Source: Acidilutibacter cellobiosedens (GTDB taxonomy: Bacteria > Bacillota > Clostridia > Tissierellales > Acidilutibacteraceae). Taken from it: a stretch of 64,000 bases of DNA. The stretch spans positions 982,673-1,046,672 of the forward strand of contig NZ_CP035282.1 of assembly GCF_004103715.1 (NCBI RefSeq), in the 5' to 3' direction. Each line of letters starts with the position of its first letter. Within the stretch, counting starts at the first letter, position 1. Shown here in pieces: positions 42,595-54,606 of the stretch. The position numbers were made by a program, and so were the translations under genes. The notes under the pieces were generated by a model, which was given only the letters and a program-made list of their open reading frames with translations, was not told the origin of the DNA and ran no database searches.

Positions 42595-45189
42595 ATGGCA
42601 GATAACAGTAAAACCAAAGAACGGTTAAAAGAGATTACGGACAGCATAGAAAATGGCATAAAAGAGCTTTTTGAAAGCGATAAATATCAGCAGTACCTAC
42701 GCACCATGTCTCGCTTTCACAGCTATTCCCTGAATAACACTGTACTCATTGCTATGCAAAAACCCGATGCCACCCTTGTGGCAGGATTTAATAAATGGCG
42801 TGACCAATTTTCCCGGAATGTAAAAAAGGGAGAACGGAGCATTAAAATCATTGCCCCTACACCCTATAAGGTAAAAAAGGAACAAGAAAAAGTTGACCCT
42901 GTGACAAAGGCTCCTATGCTTGATACAAATGGTAAGGTATTGACGGAGGAAGTGGAAATTAAAATTCCAATGTATAAGGTGGTATCGGTGTTTGATGTTT
43001 CCCAAACAGAGGGGAAACCACTGCCCACCCTTGCGGAAAATCTGACCGGAGATGTAAAGTATTTTGAGATTTTCATGGAGGCATTAAAGCGTTCTTCCCC
43101 TGTGCCTTTATTCTTTGAAAAAATGCCGGAAGATACAGACGGATACTTTCATACCACGAAACAGCATATCGCCATTCGTGAGGGCATGAGTGAAATACAG
43201 ACGGTTTCAGCTACAATCCATGAGATTGCCCATTCAAAGCTACACAACTATGAAAAGGAAAGACAGGAAAAGGTACAGTCTGATGAAAATGACGAGCCGA
43301 TAAAACCCATAAGCAGACAGACGGAGGAAGTTGAGGCAGAAAGCATTTCTTTTGCTGTCTGCTCCTACTATGGAATTAAGACCGATGAAAACAGCTTTGG
43401 ATATATTGCCGCTTGGAGTAAGGGTAAGGACTTGCCGGAACTGCGTGCCTCTTTGGAAACCATCAGCAAAACTTCCTCTGCTCTCATAGAGGATATTGAC
43501 AGGCACTTTGCAGAGATTGTGAAAGAAAAAGGTATTGACCTGTCTGCTGAAAAAGAAAAACTTCCTGCCTACTACCTGACAGCTGATAAGGTAAACGCCA
43601 TCGTGACTGATTATGGAACAGAGGGGAAATTGGTGTCAGGGGAACTGGAATTACTGATACAGAATGTAGGTACTCTCGCCAACAGCATCAATAATAAGCT
43701 GATTATGTGGCAAAGTGACCATATGGGAGAGGGTGTTCCTGCTGATGTGGAGCAGAATATCGTGGAACAGCAGATTTCAGCTTTAAGCAAGGAGTTAGCT
43801 CCCAAAGAACTGGCTTACCAAATGGGGGATTTCTATTTTTCCATTCAGACCATCGAAGATGGCTATGATTACTCTATCTATGATAAGGACTACAATCTCC
43901 TTGACGGAGGCGTGTATGATGACCCCGATATTTCTATCTATAAGGCAATAGATTATATCTTGGAGGATGAGCCTGCAATGGATTTTTCCACTGCCAAAGA
44001 TATTGACTATGAAGAATTGACGGAAAAGGCAGATCAGGCTTGGCAAGAAAGTGTTGCAGTTAAAAAGGCTGAGGTTTTATCTGATGAACCAATGCAGGAA
44101 CACACCTACCCTCTGCCCGACCCTGATATAAGTATTTTAGACCGTAATTCTTATGGTTACTTATATGATGAAATGCTGCCCCTCACAAAAGAACGGGCAA
44201 CCGAATTGTTTGAACAGGACTTAACAGTGTACTTGCTTTATGAGGACAATACGGAGGCTATGGCATTTGACCTGAAAGATATAGACAACCATGGCGGAAT
44301 CTTTGGCATGGAACGTACTGACTGGATTGCCTCTAAAGACTTTGAGGAATTGAACGCGGCTGAAAGATTCTCTGTATTAGAGTTGGAGCAGAGATTTTTA
44401 GAAAGTCCTGCTGATGCCTATGCCATTTATCAGCTCAAAAGCGGTGACAAATATCGTGATTACAGCTTTGAGGGACTGAAATCATTAGAAAACCGTGGTC
44501 TTTCAGTAGAGCGTGATAACTACAACATTGTATATTCAGATAAGTTTACAGGTTTTGCATCTACAAGAGAGCGGCTTGAAGAACTTTGGGAGCGTTTCAA
44601 TATTGACCACCCCGACAACTTCAAAGGTCATTCCTTATCGGTCAGTGACATCATTGCCATTAAGCATAACGGCATTGTAACATACCATTACTGTGATAGT
44701 TTTGACTTCGTAAAGCTGACAAAGTTTTTAGAGTCTGTACCACTTGTGCCGGACAGTTTCTTGACGGGAGATAGGATTGATACACCACGAGGGAGTTTTT
44801 CCTTGACTTCCATGACAAAGGAGCAGATGTCGGCAGCCGGATATGGTGTTCATCACACTTCGGATAACGGCAGCTATTACATCATGGGAAACGGTACTCA
44901 TGCATTTGCCGTTAGAAATGAGGACAATCCACTCCGTACTGCCGAGATGTCAACCGAGCGGAACTACAATCAGATTGATGGCATTATCAATAATCAGCCT
45001 ACTGTGGCAGAACTGGAACAGACAGTCAAGGCAGGCGGCCAGATTTCCCTTTTAAATCTCTCTCGTGCAATTCGGGAAGATAAAAAGGAAAAACGGATTT
45101 CTGTGGTGGAACAGCTTAAGAACCAATCTGTTGCAAACAAAGAAAAGCAAAAAACAGCACCCTACACGAGTGCAGAAATGGAGCGATGA
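42595..45189 (+). CDS. ArdC-type polyvalent protein with metallopeptidase, YodL and DUF4316 domains
   Basis: 864 residues. The N-terminal ArdC-like single-strand-binding region (about 10-130, 'MSRFHSYSLNNTVLIAMQKP') is followed by a zincin domain with 'HEIAH' (about residue 208), a middle zone with YodL-like motifs, and a C-terminal DUF4316 segment ('GNGTHAFAVRNEDNPL'). Such multi-domain 'polyvalent' proteins counter host defences when carried into the recipient. The tail 'KRISVVEQLKNQSVANKEKQ' ends 'SAEMER'. Confidence 0.85.
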   Translation: MADNSKTKERLKEITDSIENGIKELFESDKYQQYLRTMSRFHSYSLNNTVLIAMQKPDATLVAGFNKWRDQFSRNVKKGERSIKIIAPTPYKVKKEQEKVDPVTKAPMLDTNGKVLTEEVEIKIPMYKVVSVFDVSQTEGKPLPTLAENLTGDVKYFEIFMEALKRSSPVPLFFEKMPEDTDGYFHTTKQHIAIREGMSEIQTVSATIHEIAHSKLHNYEKERQEKVQSDENDEPIKPISRQTEEVEAESISFAVCSYYGIKTDENSFGYIAAWSKGKDLPELRASLETISKTSSALIEDIDRHFAEIVKEKGIDLSAEKEKLPAYYLTADKVNAIVTDYGTEGKLVSGELELLIQNVGTLANSINNKLIMWQSDHMGEGVPADVEQNIVEQQISALSKELAPKELAYQMGDFYFSIQTIEDGYDYSIYDKDYNLLDGGVYDDPDISIYKAIDYILEDEPAMDFSTAKDIDYEELTEKADQAWQESVAVKKAEVLSDEPMQEHTYPLPDPDISILDRNSYGYLYDEMLPLTKERATELFEQDLTVYLLYEDNTEAMAFDLKDIDNHGGIFGMERTDWIASKDFEELNAAERFSVLELEQRFLESPADAYAIYQLKSGDKYRDYSFEGLKSLENRGLSVERDNYNIVYSDKFTGFASTRERLEELWERFNIDHPDNFKGHSLSVSDIIAIKHNGIVTYHYCDSFDFVKLTKFLESVPLVPDSFLTGDRIDTPRGSFSLTSMTKEQMSAAGYGVHHTSDNGSYYIMGNGTHAFAVRNEDNPLRTAEMSTERNYNQIDGIINNQPTVAELEQTVKAGGQISLLNLSRAIREDKKEKRISVVEQLKNQSVANKEKQKTAPYTSAEMER

Positions 45190-45202
45190 AAGGAGCATTG
45201 AA

Positions 45203-45388
45203 ATGAGTATCAAAAATTTAATTAAAACCCTTTTGGATATAGAAGTGAGTACGGAAGATATGATTGCGTTACATGAAAATCCTCATAAATATACCAATAG
45301 TGAAGATGATGCGGAAAAGCTGAAGGATTTATTTTTACTCATGGATTTAGCAAGTAGTCAGGCGGTGGGCAAAGATGCCAGCCTTTGA
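45203..45388 (+). CDS. small conserved element protein, unknown
   Basis: 61 residues from ATG 45203 (AAAGGAGC upstream), beginning 'MSIKNLIKTLLDIEVSTEDM'. Helical and acidic, no motif. Its end overlaps the RadC-like gene by 14 nt. It follows the same SD arrangement (GCGATGAAAGGAGCAT) used by the neighbours. An ORF extending further upstream in this frame has no support. Confidence 0.5.
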   Translation: MSIKNLIKTLLDIEVSTEDMIALHENPHKYTNSEDDAEKLKDLFLLMDLASSQAVGKDASL

Positions 45389-46130
45389 AGAACTTCGCTA
45401 TATTCAAGCATTTGCGAGAATTATAGGAGTAAAAGAGGACGCTGCAATAGAATATGCACAAAGAAAGGGCTTAAATGCTTTAGTGGATAATGCTACACAA
45501 CTGCTTACTACTCCGGTTCAGCGAGAGAAACATCAAGCATTTTTGGATCTATATAGAATGAGCAGCTCCATTAATACTCGAAATCCAATAATCAGTTCCC
45601 CTAATGATGCCTCTGCCTTTTTCCATTCAATTATGGAGAAAATATATGATAAGGAGGCTTTCGTGGTTGCATTTCTAAACACTAAAAATCGTATAATCGA
45701 CCATGAAGTAGTGTCGGTTGGAACCATTAACAGTTCTATCGTACACCCCAGAGAAGTTTTTAGAAATGCCATTATAAACAAGGCAAATTCTGTTATTCTA
45801 TGTCACAATCACCCATCTGGAGATATAAATCCAAGTGCTGAAGATATAACCATTACACGTAGATTAAAGGAGACTGGGGAGATATTAGGAATCAGTGTTT
45901 TAGACCATTTGATTATAAATGGAATCAATCAGAACAAAATGTATTCATTCAAGGAAAAAGGAGTGTTAGAGCAGGTAGGAGATTATATTACATCTAACTC
46001 AGATGGCATTGCAGTAAAGGAAGCTAAAAAGGAAAAGAAGATTTCCGTTGTGGAGCAGCTCAAAAACCAATCGACTATAAGCAAAGAAAAACAAAAAACA
46101 GCACCTATCAGTGCAGAAATGGAGAGATGA
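45375..46130 (+). CDS. RadC-like JAB-domain protein
   Basis: 251 residues. The JAMM metal motif 'CHNHPSGDINPSAED' is intact and the region 'VVAFLNTKNRIIDHEVVSVG' is typical of RadC. Despite the name, RadC proteins are not established repair factors; versions in mobile elements may remove restraints in the recipient. The protein ends 'ISVVEQLKNQSTISKEKQ' and 'SAEMER', almost identical to the tail of the ArdC-type protein. Confidence 0.88.
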   Translation: MPAFEELRYIQAFARIIGVKEDAAIEYAQRKGLNALVDNATQLLTTPVQREKHQAFLDLYRMSSSINTRNPIISSPNDASAFFHSIMEKIYDKEAFVVAFLNTKNRIIDHEVVSVGTINSSIVHPREVFRNAIINKANSVILCHNHPSGDINPSAEDITITRRLKETGEILGISVLDHLIINGINQNKMYSFKEKGVLEQVGDYITSNSDGIAVKEAKKEKKISVVEQLKNQSTISKEKQKTAPISAEMER

Positions 46131-46132
46131 AT

Positions 46133-46363
46133 ATGAGTAAATTTAATGTAGAAGAAATTAATTTAATCTGCATTTACAACACAGGCACAAGAACAGGATT
46201 GCTATCTGAGCTTACTAAAATGCAGACACATTTGGCACAAGATGAAAAAGAGCTTTTCAATTTGACCCAATCCGTTGTAGATAAGCTGAGTACCATGAGT
46301 GATGATGAGTTTGATAGCATTACAGCAGAGCTGATTGCTGATTTTGAGGAACAGGAGGACTAA
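46133..46363 (+). CDS. transposon-transfer assisting protein (TTRAP family)
   Basis: 76 residues. '[20 protein letters not shown]' is the hallmark of the small transfer-assisting proteins of Tn1549-type elements. GGAG lies 8 nt before ATG 46133. An ATG 6 nt upstream overlaps the RadC stop. Role in transfer is named in family annotation, but its mechanism is unknown. Confidence 0.75.
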   Translation: MSKFNVEEINLICIYNTGTRTGLLSELTKMQTHLAQDEKELFNLTQSVVDKLSTMSDDEFDSITAELIADFEEQED

Positions 46364-46364
46364 A

Positions 46365-49300
46365 ATGTCAGACAAAGCACAGGCCTATGCACAGTTGGCA
46401 GAAGAAACCGCAAAAAGTCTTACCAAAAGTCTTGCGAACTGGACTGGTTTTCTTACCACTGTAGGAAGGCTGTATAAATACCCTTATCATGAACAGCTCA
46501 TGATTTACGCACAAAGACCCGACGCTACGGCTTGTGCGGAATATGACCTGTGGAACAATACCATGAACCGATATGTTCGCCGTGGCTCAAAGGGAATTGC
46601 ACTGCTTGACCCTGACGGCGATAGAATGAGGTTAAAATACGTTTTTGATGTTTCCGATACCGGCGGCAGGGAAAATTCCCGCCGCCCATTTCTTTGGGAA
46701 ATGCAGGAGTATCACAAAGAGCCTATCTTAGAAATGTTAAAAGACAGATATGGAACAGAGCACAATACTCTTTCTGATGTCTTTTACAACATTGCAAGGA
46801 ATATGTCCAAAGAGTATTATGATAATCACAAAGCCGATATTCGTTATCTTATAGAAAACAGCTTTTTAGAGGAATACGACGAGGACAATATCCGAGTGGC
46901 GTTTGAAGATGCCGCTACTGTAAGCACTGCATACGCTTTAATGAAACGATGCGGATTAGATACGGAAGGATATTTTGCACATGAGGATTTTTTAAGTATC
47001 TTTGATTTTAATACCGCCGATGCCGTTGCCCTGTTAGGAACGGCAGTCAGCGAACAATCAGAACAGGTATTTAGGCAAATTTCTCTTACCATTACCAAAA
47101 CGGAGCGTGAAAGGAGCAAAGAGCATGAAGGAAATCACTTACAGCAGGAACGGGGATTATCTGATACCCGACCTCACATTGACACAGCCGACAGTGGGCA
47201 AGGAACAGATCTTGGGCAAATACGGGAGAATGAGGAAGCAATATCTTCAGGAACACAGGAAACCCCTATTTCATTCCCTGCTCCTGTCAGAGAAACTGTT
47301 TCCCCACTTGTTGGAAATCGACCAGACAGCCAACAGGAGGCTAACGCAGATAATGGCGGACTTACAGAAAGTACAGACCTCGCCCGACAAGATGAAACAG
47401 CAGATGGAATGGGTAGGCTACATGAACAATCTCAAATCACAGGCGGAGGAAATGATACTGACGGAACTTATATACAGTTAACACTGTTCCCCTCGGAGCA
47501 GGAACAGATACAAAGAATTGCGGAGAACGGCAGGCTTGATAAGCCTTTTCGTACCTCCGCTTTTTCTTTTCCACAAGAGGATATTGACAGTATTTTAAGA
47601 ACAGGAAGTAATCGTAATGACAGCCTGCTACGAATTGTTGCTTTCTATCAAAAGGATAAAACACCGAAAGAAAAAGTTGACTTCTTACAAAAGGAATACC
47701 GAGGTGGAAAAGGGCTTTACATCAATGGAGAAAAGGTATCCGCATGGTTTCATACCGATGGGATTCATCTTGCAAAAGGAGATTCTGCCCTTTATGCTCC
47801 CTCCAAACAGGTAATCAACTGGACAGATGTGGCAGACAGAATTGAAGAATTGCTGACAGATGGGCAATTCGTTCCTCAAGATACTTTGGATATGGCAGAG
47901 AGTTTTGAAAAGCTGGAGCTTGCAAAAAGGCTTTGGTATCTGCATCAGGATTTTTCTGATAAAGCAAAAGAAGAATTTTTTGATGAGGAACTTTTTAAGG
48001 GTGGTTTTCCCGATTCTACCGAGCATATTGCGGAGCTGTTAAATGACCATCAAAAGGCGGATGCTTTGATAAAGGGATTACAAAGGTTCATTTCTGCCTA
48101 TGAGAATGACAGGGAGATTTTGCGTTTTCAGTTCCACAAGCCACAAAAATTACTTTCGGATTTCATGGAGTTGAAATTGTCAAGGCGTGAATTTATTTCT
48201 GCAATCTCTGACTATACCGATTTTAAAATGTTCATCACACAAGATGAAGTTGATAAGCAGCTTGCAACAGGGAGTGGATTTGAAAATGGAAAATACCGCA
48301 TTTATGAATACTTTACCCAACTTAACAGTCCAAAGGAAAAAGAAGATCTTGTAAAAAATGAATATGGTATTGGTGGGAGCAGTCATGCTCTTTCCGGAGC
48401 AGACAACAGTAACCAGTGGCATGATGCAAAAGGAATTTTATACACTCGCAGAGATAGTGACGATAAATTGCTTTTAAACTGGACTAAAGTTGCGAATCGG
48501 ATTGATTATCTGATTTCCAATGACCGCTATCTGACAGCCCAAGAAAAAGAACGCTTTGCCCAAATGCAAAATGAGAAAGCAGGAATTGTGAAAACACCGC
48601 CTGCTCCCTCTCCCATAGCAGAGTCCGATAATTTGGTACCTGTCCATGAGCCACAAGCTGAAACAACGGTTGAAACTGAAAACGAGGTAGAATCAAAAGC
48701 CGATGCCGCACCACAAATAAAAGAAATTACACCGGAAGATATTGATACCGCATTACAGGCATGGAATGGCAATGCAGACAGTAAACAGCGTGTTGCGGAC
48801 TACATGGAAACCCATGCCCGTGAGCGTACTACTGCTGAATGGCTAAAAAATGAGTATGGCGGCAATCTCCTGAACTTTCTCGTTAAAAAAGACGGACTAT
48901 CCCTTGAACTACCTTGGACAAAGGTACAAAGGCGTATTGGTCAGCTCATAGCTGAAGGAAATTTTTCTGCTAAACAGGAACATATCCCATCTATCCATGA
49001 TTTAGATGTTGAAACTGAAACCGAAGTTATACCAAAACAGATAGAAGAAAACAAAATAATACCATTTGAAAAGGGCGATACCGTCTATCTTGAAAATGGT
49101 ACGCCCTTTATTATTGAGGAAATCACGGACTATCAAGTGACGCTGCTTGATCCATCTCTTTTCTATCCAGTCCTTAGAGCAGAGAGCAGGGAGAGTTTTT
49201 TAAGACTTTTGAAATGTTACCCGCAATCTGAAGTCCTACAGGAAAAGGCTGAGAACTTCCGCATTACAAATGATCATTTAGGCGAGGGCAGCAAGCGTGA

Positions 49301-52300
49301 AAAGTTTGCGGGAAATATAGCTGCTATTACTACCTTACAGACCATAGAAAAAGAACACCGCACCGCTACAAAAGAGGAACAGGAAATCTTATCCCATTAC
49401 GTTGGTTGGGGCGGCTTATCCGAGGTTTTTGACAAGGACAACAACAGTTTCAGCAATGAATACACACAATTAAAATCCCTGCTGTCCGAAGATGAATACA
49501 ATATGGCAAGAGCCTCTACCCTTAATGCCCACTATACAAGCCCTGTGGTTATCAAGGCGATTTATGATGCAGTAGAGAATATGGGATTTACCACAGGCAA
49601 TATTTTAGAGCCTGCCTGCGGGACAGGACACTTTTTCGGTATGCTCCCTAACAGTATGCAAAGTTCCCGCCTATATGGAATTGAACTGGACAGCGTTACA
49701 GGCAGGATTGCAAAACAGCTATATCCCAAAGCCAATATTTCCATATCCGGTTTTGAAAAAACAGAACTTCCCGACAGCTTTTTTGACCTTGCCATCGGGA
49801 ATGTACCTTTTGGAAACTATAAATTAAGTGAGAAACGGTATGACAACAAAAATTTTATGGTGCATGACCATTTCTTTGCAAAGGCGCTGGATAAAGTACG
49901 CCCCGGAGGTGTGGTTGCCTTTGTTACCTCAAAGGGAACGATGGATAAGCAAAGTACTGATGTCCGACGCTATCTTGCACAGAGGGCGGAACTGCTCGGT
50001 GCAATCAGACTGCCTAACAATGCTTTTCTGAAAAATGCAGGGACAGAAGTTACAAGTGATATTATTTTTCTGCAAAAGCATGACAGACCCATTGATGTGG
50101 ATAGGGATTGGATGCACCTTGATACCAACGAGGATGGCATTGCCCTAAACAGTTATTTTGCCGACCACCCTGAAATGATTTTAGGAACAATGGAAATGAA
50201 AAGCGGTCAGTTTGGAATGGAAAGCACCTGTACGCCTATTCCTGATTCTGACCTTGCAGAACAGTTAAAAGCTGCTATCCACAACATTGAGGGCAACATA
50301 CCCGAAACTGAGCTGCCCGACATGGAAGTCAGCACCGACACTTCCATTCCTGCCGACCCTACTGTAAAGAACTTTTCCTATACACTTGTAGATGGAGAAG
50401 TTTATTATCGTGAGAACTCCCGCATGGTAAAGCCGAATTTAAGCCAGACAGCAATGGAACGCATTGTGGGAATGGTAGAACTTAGGGAGTGCGTGGGCAA
50501 TCTTATCCGCTATCAGCTTGAGGATTACAGCGAAGAAACCATTAAGCAGGAACAGGAAACGCTAAACCGCCTTTATGACAGCTTTACCGAAAAATACGGA
50601 CTGATTAACAGCCGTGGGAACAGCCTTGCCTTTAGTGATGACAATTCCTACTATCTACTTTGCTCCCTCGAAGATATAGATGAAAACGGAAATTTAAAAG
50701 CCAAAGCCGATATGTTTACCAAACGCACCATTAAAAAGCGTGTGGCAGTCAATTCGGTGGATACTGCAAGCGAGGCACTGGCACTCTCCATTGCTGAAAA
50801 AGCAAAGGTTGATATGGAGTATATGGGCAGGCTGACAGGACTTTCAGGAGAACAGCTTGCCAATGATTTGAAGGGCATTATATTCCCCATCCCCATGCCC
50901 TATGACAGCAGTAGTCCCACTCGCTATGTAACTGCCGATGAATATCTTTCTGGCAACGTAAGGGAAAAACTGTATACCGCTAAACTGGCGGCACAAACCT
51001 CGGACAGATACATTCCCAATGTGGAGGCTTTAGAAGCGGCACAGCCAAAAGACCTTGATGCTTCTGAGATTGATGTCCGACTTGGAGCAACGTGGATTGA
51101 CAAGGAATACATTCAGCAGTTTATGTATGAATTGTTTGATACCCCATACAGACAGCAAGGAGAAATCGAGGTAAAATACGCCCCCTTTACTGCCGAATGG
51201 AGCATTACCAATAAAAATGCTATTGGCTATAACAATGTGGCGGCATATGTCACTTACGGTACAGACCGTGCCAATGCCTACCGTATTTTAGAGGACACCT
51301 TAAATCTGCGTGATGTGCGTATCTATGACACTGTGACAGATCCCGACGGTAAGGAAAGGCGTGTGCTGAATAAAGATGCCACCACTTTGGCACAGCAAAA
51401 ACAACAGGCTATCAAGGGCGAATTTCGGGATTGGATTTGGAGAGATGCAGACAGACGGCAGACTTTAGTAAAAACCTACAATGAGAAGTTTAATTCTATT
51501 CGCCCCCGTGAGTATGATGGGCAGCACATCAACTTTGTGGGGATTAATCCTGAAATATCGCTCCGACCACATCAGGTCAATGCCATTGCTCATATTCTTT
51601 ACGGAGATAATACATTACTTGCCCATGAGGTAGGTGCGGGCAAAACCTTTGAGATGGTAGCCGCCGCTATGGAAAGCAAGCGGCTTGGACTTTGCCAAAA
51701 GCCTCTCTTTGCCGTACCAAACCATTTGACCGAGCAATGGGCGAGTGAGTTTTTAAGGCTTTACCCTGCCGCCAATATTTTGGTGGCCACGAAAAAAGAT
51801 TTTGAAACAAAGAACAGAAAGAAGTTCTGTGCAAGGATAGCCACAGGCGATTATGATGCGGTTATTATCGGACACAGCCAGTTTGAACGTATTCCCATGT
51901 CCTTTGAACGGCAGGAACGCCTGCTCCGTGAGCAGATTGATGAAATCATAGACGGAATTGAGGAAGTCAAGGCAAGCGGCGGAGAAAGGTTTACCGTCAA
52001 GCAGTTGGAACGGACAAAAAAGGGATTAGAACAAAGGTTGGAAAAATTACAGTCACAGCAAAGGAAAGATGATGTTGTAACCTTTGAACAGCTTGGCGTT
52101 GACAGGCTTTATGTAGATGAGGCACATAATTACAAGAATCTATTCCTATACACGAAAATGCGGAATGTGGCAGGACTGTCCACCACTGATGCCCAAAAGT
52201 CCAGTGATATGTTTATGAAATGCCGTTACATGGATGAACTGACAGGAGGCAAGGGAATTGTATTTGCTACAGGTACGCCTGTTTCAAACTCTATGACTGA

Positions 52301-54191
52301 ACTTTATACCATGATGCGGTATCTGCAATATTCCACACTCCAGCGTAACGGATTGGTTCACTTTGATAGTTGGGCAAGTACATTCGGAGAAACTGTGACC
52401 GCCATCGAACTGGCCCCTGAAGGTACAGGGTATCGGGCAAGGACAAGATTTTCAAAATTCTTTAATCTGCCCGAACTTATGGCAATGTTCAAAGAGGTTG
52501 CGGATATTAAAACTGCCGACCAGTTAAACCTGCCTACTCCAAAAACTAACTATCATACCATTGCAGTAAAGCCTACGGAGATACAGCAGGAAATGGTAAA
52601 GGACTTATCGGAAAGAGCCGCCGAGGTTCATGCAAACAAGGTTGACCCCTCTGTTGACAATATGCTGAAAATCACTTCTGATGGACGGAAGTTAGGACTT
52701 GATCAACGTATCATTAACCCACTTCTTCCCGATGACGAAAGTAGCAAGGTAAATGCCTGTGTCGATAATATCTACCACATTTGGGATAAGGGTATATCAG
52801 AACGGCTGACACAGCTTGTATTCTGTGATATTTCTACTCCAAAGGGCAAGGCTGCGGCACAGGAACAAAAAGCGGCAAAGGCAGGAAACCAAACCATAAA
52901 TGGTGTGGAACTCCATGCTTTGGAGAATAGCTTGCCTGATGAGGTAGTTACCCATGATACTTCATTCAATGTCTATGATGATATACGGGAGAAATTGATT
53001 AAAAAAGGTGTCCCTGCCCATGAGGTAGCATTTATCCATGAGGCAAATACGGAAGTCAGAAAAAAGGAGTTATTTGCAAAGGTGCGTAGCGGTGATGTCC
53101 GAGTGCTGATTGGCAGTACCGCAAAATGCGGTGCAGGCACGAACATCCAAGACCGCCTTGTGGCACTCCATGACCTTGACTGCCCTTGGCGTCCGGGGGA
53201 TTTGACACAGCGTTCCGGAAGAATTGAACGACAGGGAAATTTAAACGAGGAAGTGAACATTTACCGCTATGTGACAGAGGCAACCTTTGATGCCTACCTG
53301 TGGCAGACCATAGAAAATAAGCAGAAGTTTATCTCGCAGATTATGACTTCCAAAAGCCCTGTCCGTTCTTGTGAAGATGTAGATGAAGCGGCATTGTCCT
53401 ATGCGGAAATTAAGGCTCTGTGTGCCGGCAATCCAAAAATCAAGGAAAAGATGGACTTGGACATTGAGGTGTCAAGGCTCAAGCTCTTAAAAGCAAGCCA
53501 CCAAAGTAATCAGTACCGTTTGGAGGATAACTTATTAAAATATTTTCCTGAAAATATTGAGAAGAACAAAAGCTTTATCAAAGGCTTTGAGCAGGACTTA
53601 AAGACCCTTGCCGAGAATACGCCTGCCGAGGGTGTATTTTTGCCGATGATAATTAAAGGCGATACCCTGACGGATAAGGACAATGCGGGAGCTGCTCTCC
53701 TTGAGGCTTGCAAAGAAGTGAAAGGAAAAGACCCTATGGAAATTGGCAGTTACCGAGGATTTACTATGCACCTGTCTTATGACGGTTTTTATAATGAATT
53801 TCAGCTTATCTTAAAGGGTGCGATGAGCCATATAGCAAAGCTTGGTATGGATGCAAGGGGAAATCTCACTCGTATTGACAATGCTCTTGCCGCTATGCCT
53901 GACAGGTTAAAGGCTGTTATGGATCAGCTTGACAATCTCTACAAACAGCAGGATGCGGCAAAATCTGAGGTCGGCAAACTGTTCCTACAGGAGCAGGAAT
54001 TAAAAGATAAGGTTTCTCGTCTTGCTGTCCTCGATGCGGAGCTGAACATGAGCGTTTCTAAGCCGCAGGAACAGGCTGACAGGCGGGTTTCCAAAAGAGA
54101 GCGTCCATCGGTATTAGATAGCCTGAAACAGTCCTCACAGGTCAGCAGAGAGGGCAAGGAAAAACAAAATAGATATATGGAGGTTTTATAA
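46365..54191 (+). CDS. giant SNF2-like helicase with N6-adenine methylase and accessory domains
   Basis: 2,608 residues from ATG 46365 (CAGGAGGAC upstream). An N-terminal ~250-residue domain ('[20 protein letters not shown]') is followed by a low-complexity linker (about 250-375) that overlaps tnpV in another frame. Several LPD-like repeats containing '[11 protein letters not shown]' are next, then the methylase (motif I '[11 protein letters not shown]' about 1081, motif IV 'NVPFG' about 1145, where NPPF/Y is usual) and the helicase: '[11 protein letters not shown]' (about 1752), 'VDEAHNYKN', '[10 protein letters not shown]', '[10 protein letters not shown]' (about 2283). A coiled C-terminus follows. 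It may protect, modify and unwind transferred DNA. Coupled to mobC by TAATG. Confidence 0.92.
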   Translation: MSDKAQAYAQLAEETAKSLTKSLANWTGFLTTVGRLYKYPYHEQLMIYAQRPDATACAEYDLWNNTMNRYVRRGSKGIALLDPDGDRMRLKYVFDVSDTGGRENSRRPFLWEMQEYHKEPILEMLKDRYGTEHNTLSDVFYNIARNMSKEYYDNHKADIRYLIENSFLEEYDEDNIRVAFEDAATVSTAYALMKRCGLDTEGYFAHEDFLSIFDFNTADAVALLGTAVSEQSEQVFRQISLTITKTERERSKEHEGNHLQQERGLSDTRPHIDTADSGQGTDLGQIRENEEAISSGTQETPISFPAPVRETVSPLVGNRPDSQQEANADNGGLTESTDLARQDETADGMGRLHEQSQITGGGNDTDGTYIQLTLFPSEQEQIQRIAENGRLDKPFRTSAFSFPQEDIDSILRTGSNRNDSLLRIVAFYQKDKTPKEKVDFLQKEYRGGKGLYINGEKVSAWFHTDGIHLAKGDSALYAPSKQVINWTDVADRIEELLTDGQFVPQDTLDMAESFEKLELAKRLWYLHQDFSDKAKEEFFDEELFKGGFPDSTEHIAELLNDHQKADALIKGLQRFISAYENDREILRFQFHKPQKLLSDFMELKLSRREFISAISDYTDFKMFITQDEVDKQLATGSGFENGKYRIYEYFTQLNSPKEKEDLVKNEYGIGGSSHALSGADNSNQWHDAKGILYTRRDSDDKLLLNWTKVANRIDYLISNDRYLTAQEKERFAQMQNEKAGIVKTPPAPSPIAESDNLVPVHEPQAETTVETENEVESKADAAPQIKEITPEDIDTALQAWNGNADSKQRVADYMETHARERTTAEWLKNEYGGNLLNFLVKKDGLSLELPWTKVQRRIGQLIAEGNFSAKQEHIPSIHDLDVETETEVIPKQIEENKIIPFEKGDTVYLENGTPFIIEEITDYQVTLLDPSLFYPVLRAESRESFLRLLKCYPQSEVLQEKAENFRITNDHLGEGSKREKFAGNIAAITTLQTIEKEHRTATKEEQEILSHYVGWGGLSEVFDKDNNSFSNEYTQLKSLLSEDEYNMARASTLNAHYTSPVVIKAIYDAVENMGFTTGNILEPACGTGHFFGMLPNSMQSSRLYGIELDSVTGRIAKQLYPKANISISGFEKTELPDSFFDLAIGNVPFGNYKLSEKRYDNKNFMVHDHFFAKALDKVRPGGVVAFVTSKGTMDKQSTDVRRYLAQRAELLGAIRLPNNAFLKNAGTEVTSDIIFLQKHDRPIDVDRDWMHLDTNEDGIALNSYFADHPEMILGTMEMKSGQFGMESTCTPIPDSDLAEQLKAAIHNIEGNIPETELPDMEVSTDTSIPADPTVKNFSYTLVDGEVYYRENSRMVKPNLSQTAMERIVGMVELRECVGNLIRYQLEDYSEETIKQEQETLNRLYDSFTEKYGLINSRGNSLAFSDDNSYYLLCSLEDIDENGNLKAKADMFTKRTIKKRVAVNSVDTASEALALSIAEKAKVDMEYMGRLTGLSGEQLANDLKGIIFPIPMPYDSSSPTRYVTADEYLSGNVREKLYTAKLAAQTSDRYIPNVEALEAAQPKDLDASEIDVRLGATWIDKEYIQQFMYELFDTPYRQQGEIEVKYAPFTAEWSITNKNAIGYNNVAAYVTYGTDRANAYRILEDTLNLRDVRIYDTVTDPDGKERRVLNKDATTLAQQKQQAIKGEFRDWIWRDADRRQTLVKTYNEKFNSIRPREYDGQHINFVGINPEISLRPHQVNAIAHILYGDNTLLAHEVGAGKTFEMVAAAMESKRLGLCQKPLFAVPNHLTEQWASEFLRLYPAANILVATKKDFETKNRKKFCARIATGDYDAVIIGHSQFERIPMSFERQERLLREQIDEIIDGIEEVKASGGERFTVKQLERTKKGLEQRLEKLQSQQRKDDVVTFEQLGVDRLYVDEAHNYKNLFLYTKMRNVAGLSTTDAQKSSDMFMKCRYMDELTGGKGIVFATGTPVSNSMTELYTMMRYLQYSTLQRNGLVHFDSWASTFGETVTAIELAPEGTGYRARTRFSKFFNLPELMAMFKEVADIKTADQLNLPTPKTNYHTIAVKPTEIQQEMVKDLSERAAEVHANKVDPSVDNMLKITSDGRKLGLDQRIINPLLPDDESSKVNACVDNIYHIWDKGISERLTQLVFCDISTPKGKAAAQEQKAAKAGNQTINGVELHALENSLPDEVVTHDTSFNVYDDIREKLIKKGVPAHEVAFIHEANTEVRKKELFAKVRSGDVRVLIGSTAKCGAGTNIQDRLVALHDLDCPWRPGDLTQRSGRIERQGNLNEEVNIYRYVTEATFDAYLWQTIENKQKFISQIMTSKSPVRSCEDVDEAALSYAEIKALCAGNPKIKEKMDLDIEVSRLKLLKASHQSNQYRLEDNLLKYFPENIEKNKSFIKGFEQDLKTLAENTPAEGVFLPMIIKGDTLTDKDNAGAALLEACKEVKGKDPMEIGSYRGFTMHLSYDGFYNEFQLILKGAMSHIAKLGMDARGNLTRIDNALAAMPDRLKAVMDQLDNLYKQQDAAKSEVGKLFLQEQELKDKVSRLAVLDAELNMSVSKPQEQADRRVSKRERPSVLDSLKQSSQVSREGKEKQNRYMEVL
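47125..47481 (+). CDS. tnpV: TnpV-family protein encoded inside the helicase gene in another frame
   Basis: 118 residues from ATG 47125 with AAAGGAGC 7-8 nt upstream. The sequence '[19 protein letters not shown]', '[14 protein letters not shown]', '[20 protein letters not shown]' and the terminal '[13 protein letters not shown]' are clear TnpV family hallmarks. It is read in the +1 frame relative to the 2,608-residue helicase, which there encodes only a Gln/Glu/Gly-rich linker. Both proteins seem intact, so the segment is overprinted. TnpV is a widespread accessory protein of Tn1549-like elements with unknown function. Confidence 0.8.
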   Translation: MKEITYSRNGDYLIPDLTLTQPTVGKEQILGKYGRMRKQYLQEHRKPLFHSLLLSEKLFPHLLEIDQTANRRLTQIMADLQKVQTSPDKMKQQMEWVGYMNNLKSQAEEMILTELIYS

Positions 54192-54526
54192 TGGCAAAGC
54201 GAAAAAGAAATATACAGTTGCACTTCATGGTATCAGAGCAGGAACGAAAGCTGATAGAGGAAAAGATGGAACAGCTTGGCACAAAGAATTTGGGAGCATA
54301 TCTGCGTAAAATGGCAGTGGACGGCTATGTTATCCATCTTGATTTGTCCGATATACGGGAGCTTGTTACCTTGCTTCGCCGCACCAGCAACAGTCTAAAC
54401 CAACTTACAAAGCGTGTTCATCAGACAGGCAATATTTATATTGAGGACTTGGAGGCACTGCGGGAAAGCTATGATAAACTTTGGGATACGTCAGATGAAA
54501 TATTATCCCGACTTTCCACTATTTAA
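54191..54526 (+). CDS. mobC: MobC-type relaxosome protein
   Basis: 111 residues. Basic ribbon-helix-helix-like N terminus ('RKRNIQLHFMVSEQERKLIE') then 'LGAYLRKMAVDGYVIHLDLS' and 'LLRRTSNSLNQLTKRVHQTG' as in MobC/NikA-type accessory proteins. It binds oriT and opens it for the relaxase. The ATG overlaps the helicase TAA by one base. Confidence 0.9.
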   Translation: MAKRKRNIQLHFMVSEQERKLIEEKMEQLGTKNLGAYLRKMAVDGYVIHLDLSDIRELVTLLRRTSNSLNQLTKRVHQTGNIYIEDLEALRESYDKLWDTSDEILSRLSTI

Positions 54527-54606
54527 AATTTCTATCATAGACAATGTTTCTTTTCTCTGGTATCTTTTCCCTATACAACGTACCAATGGAAAAGGAGGAT
54601 TTCATT

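Noticed and set aside
47437-47664. reverse ORF opposite the helicase linker near tnpV
   Set aside because: No family features or ribosome binding site, unlike the forward tnpV frame.
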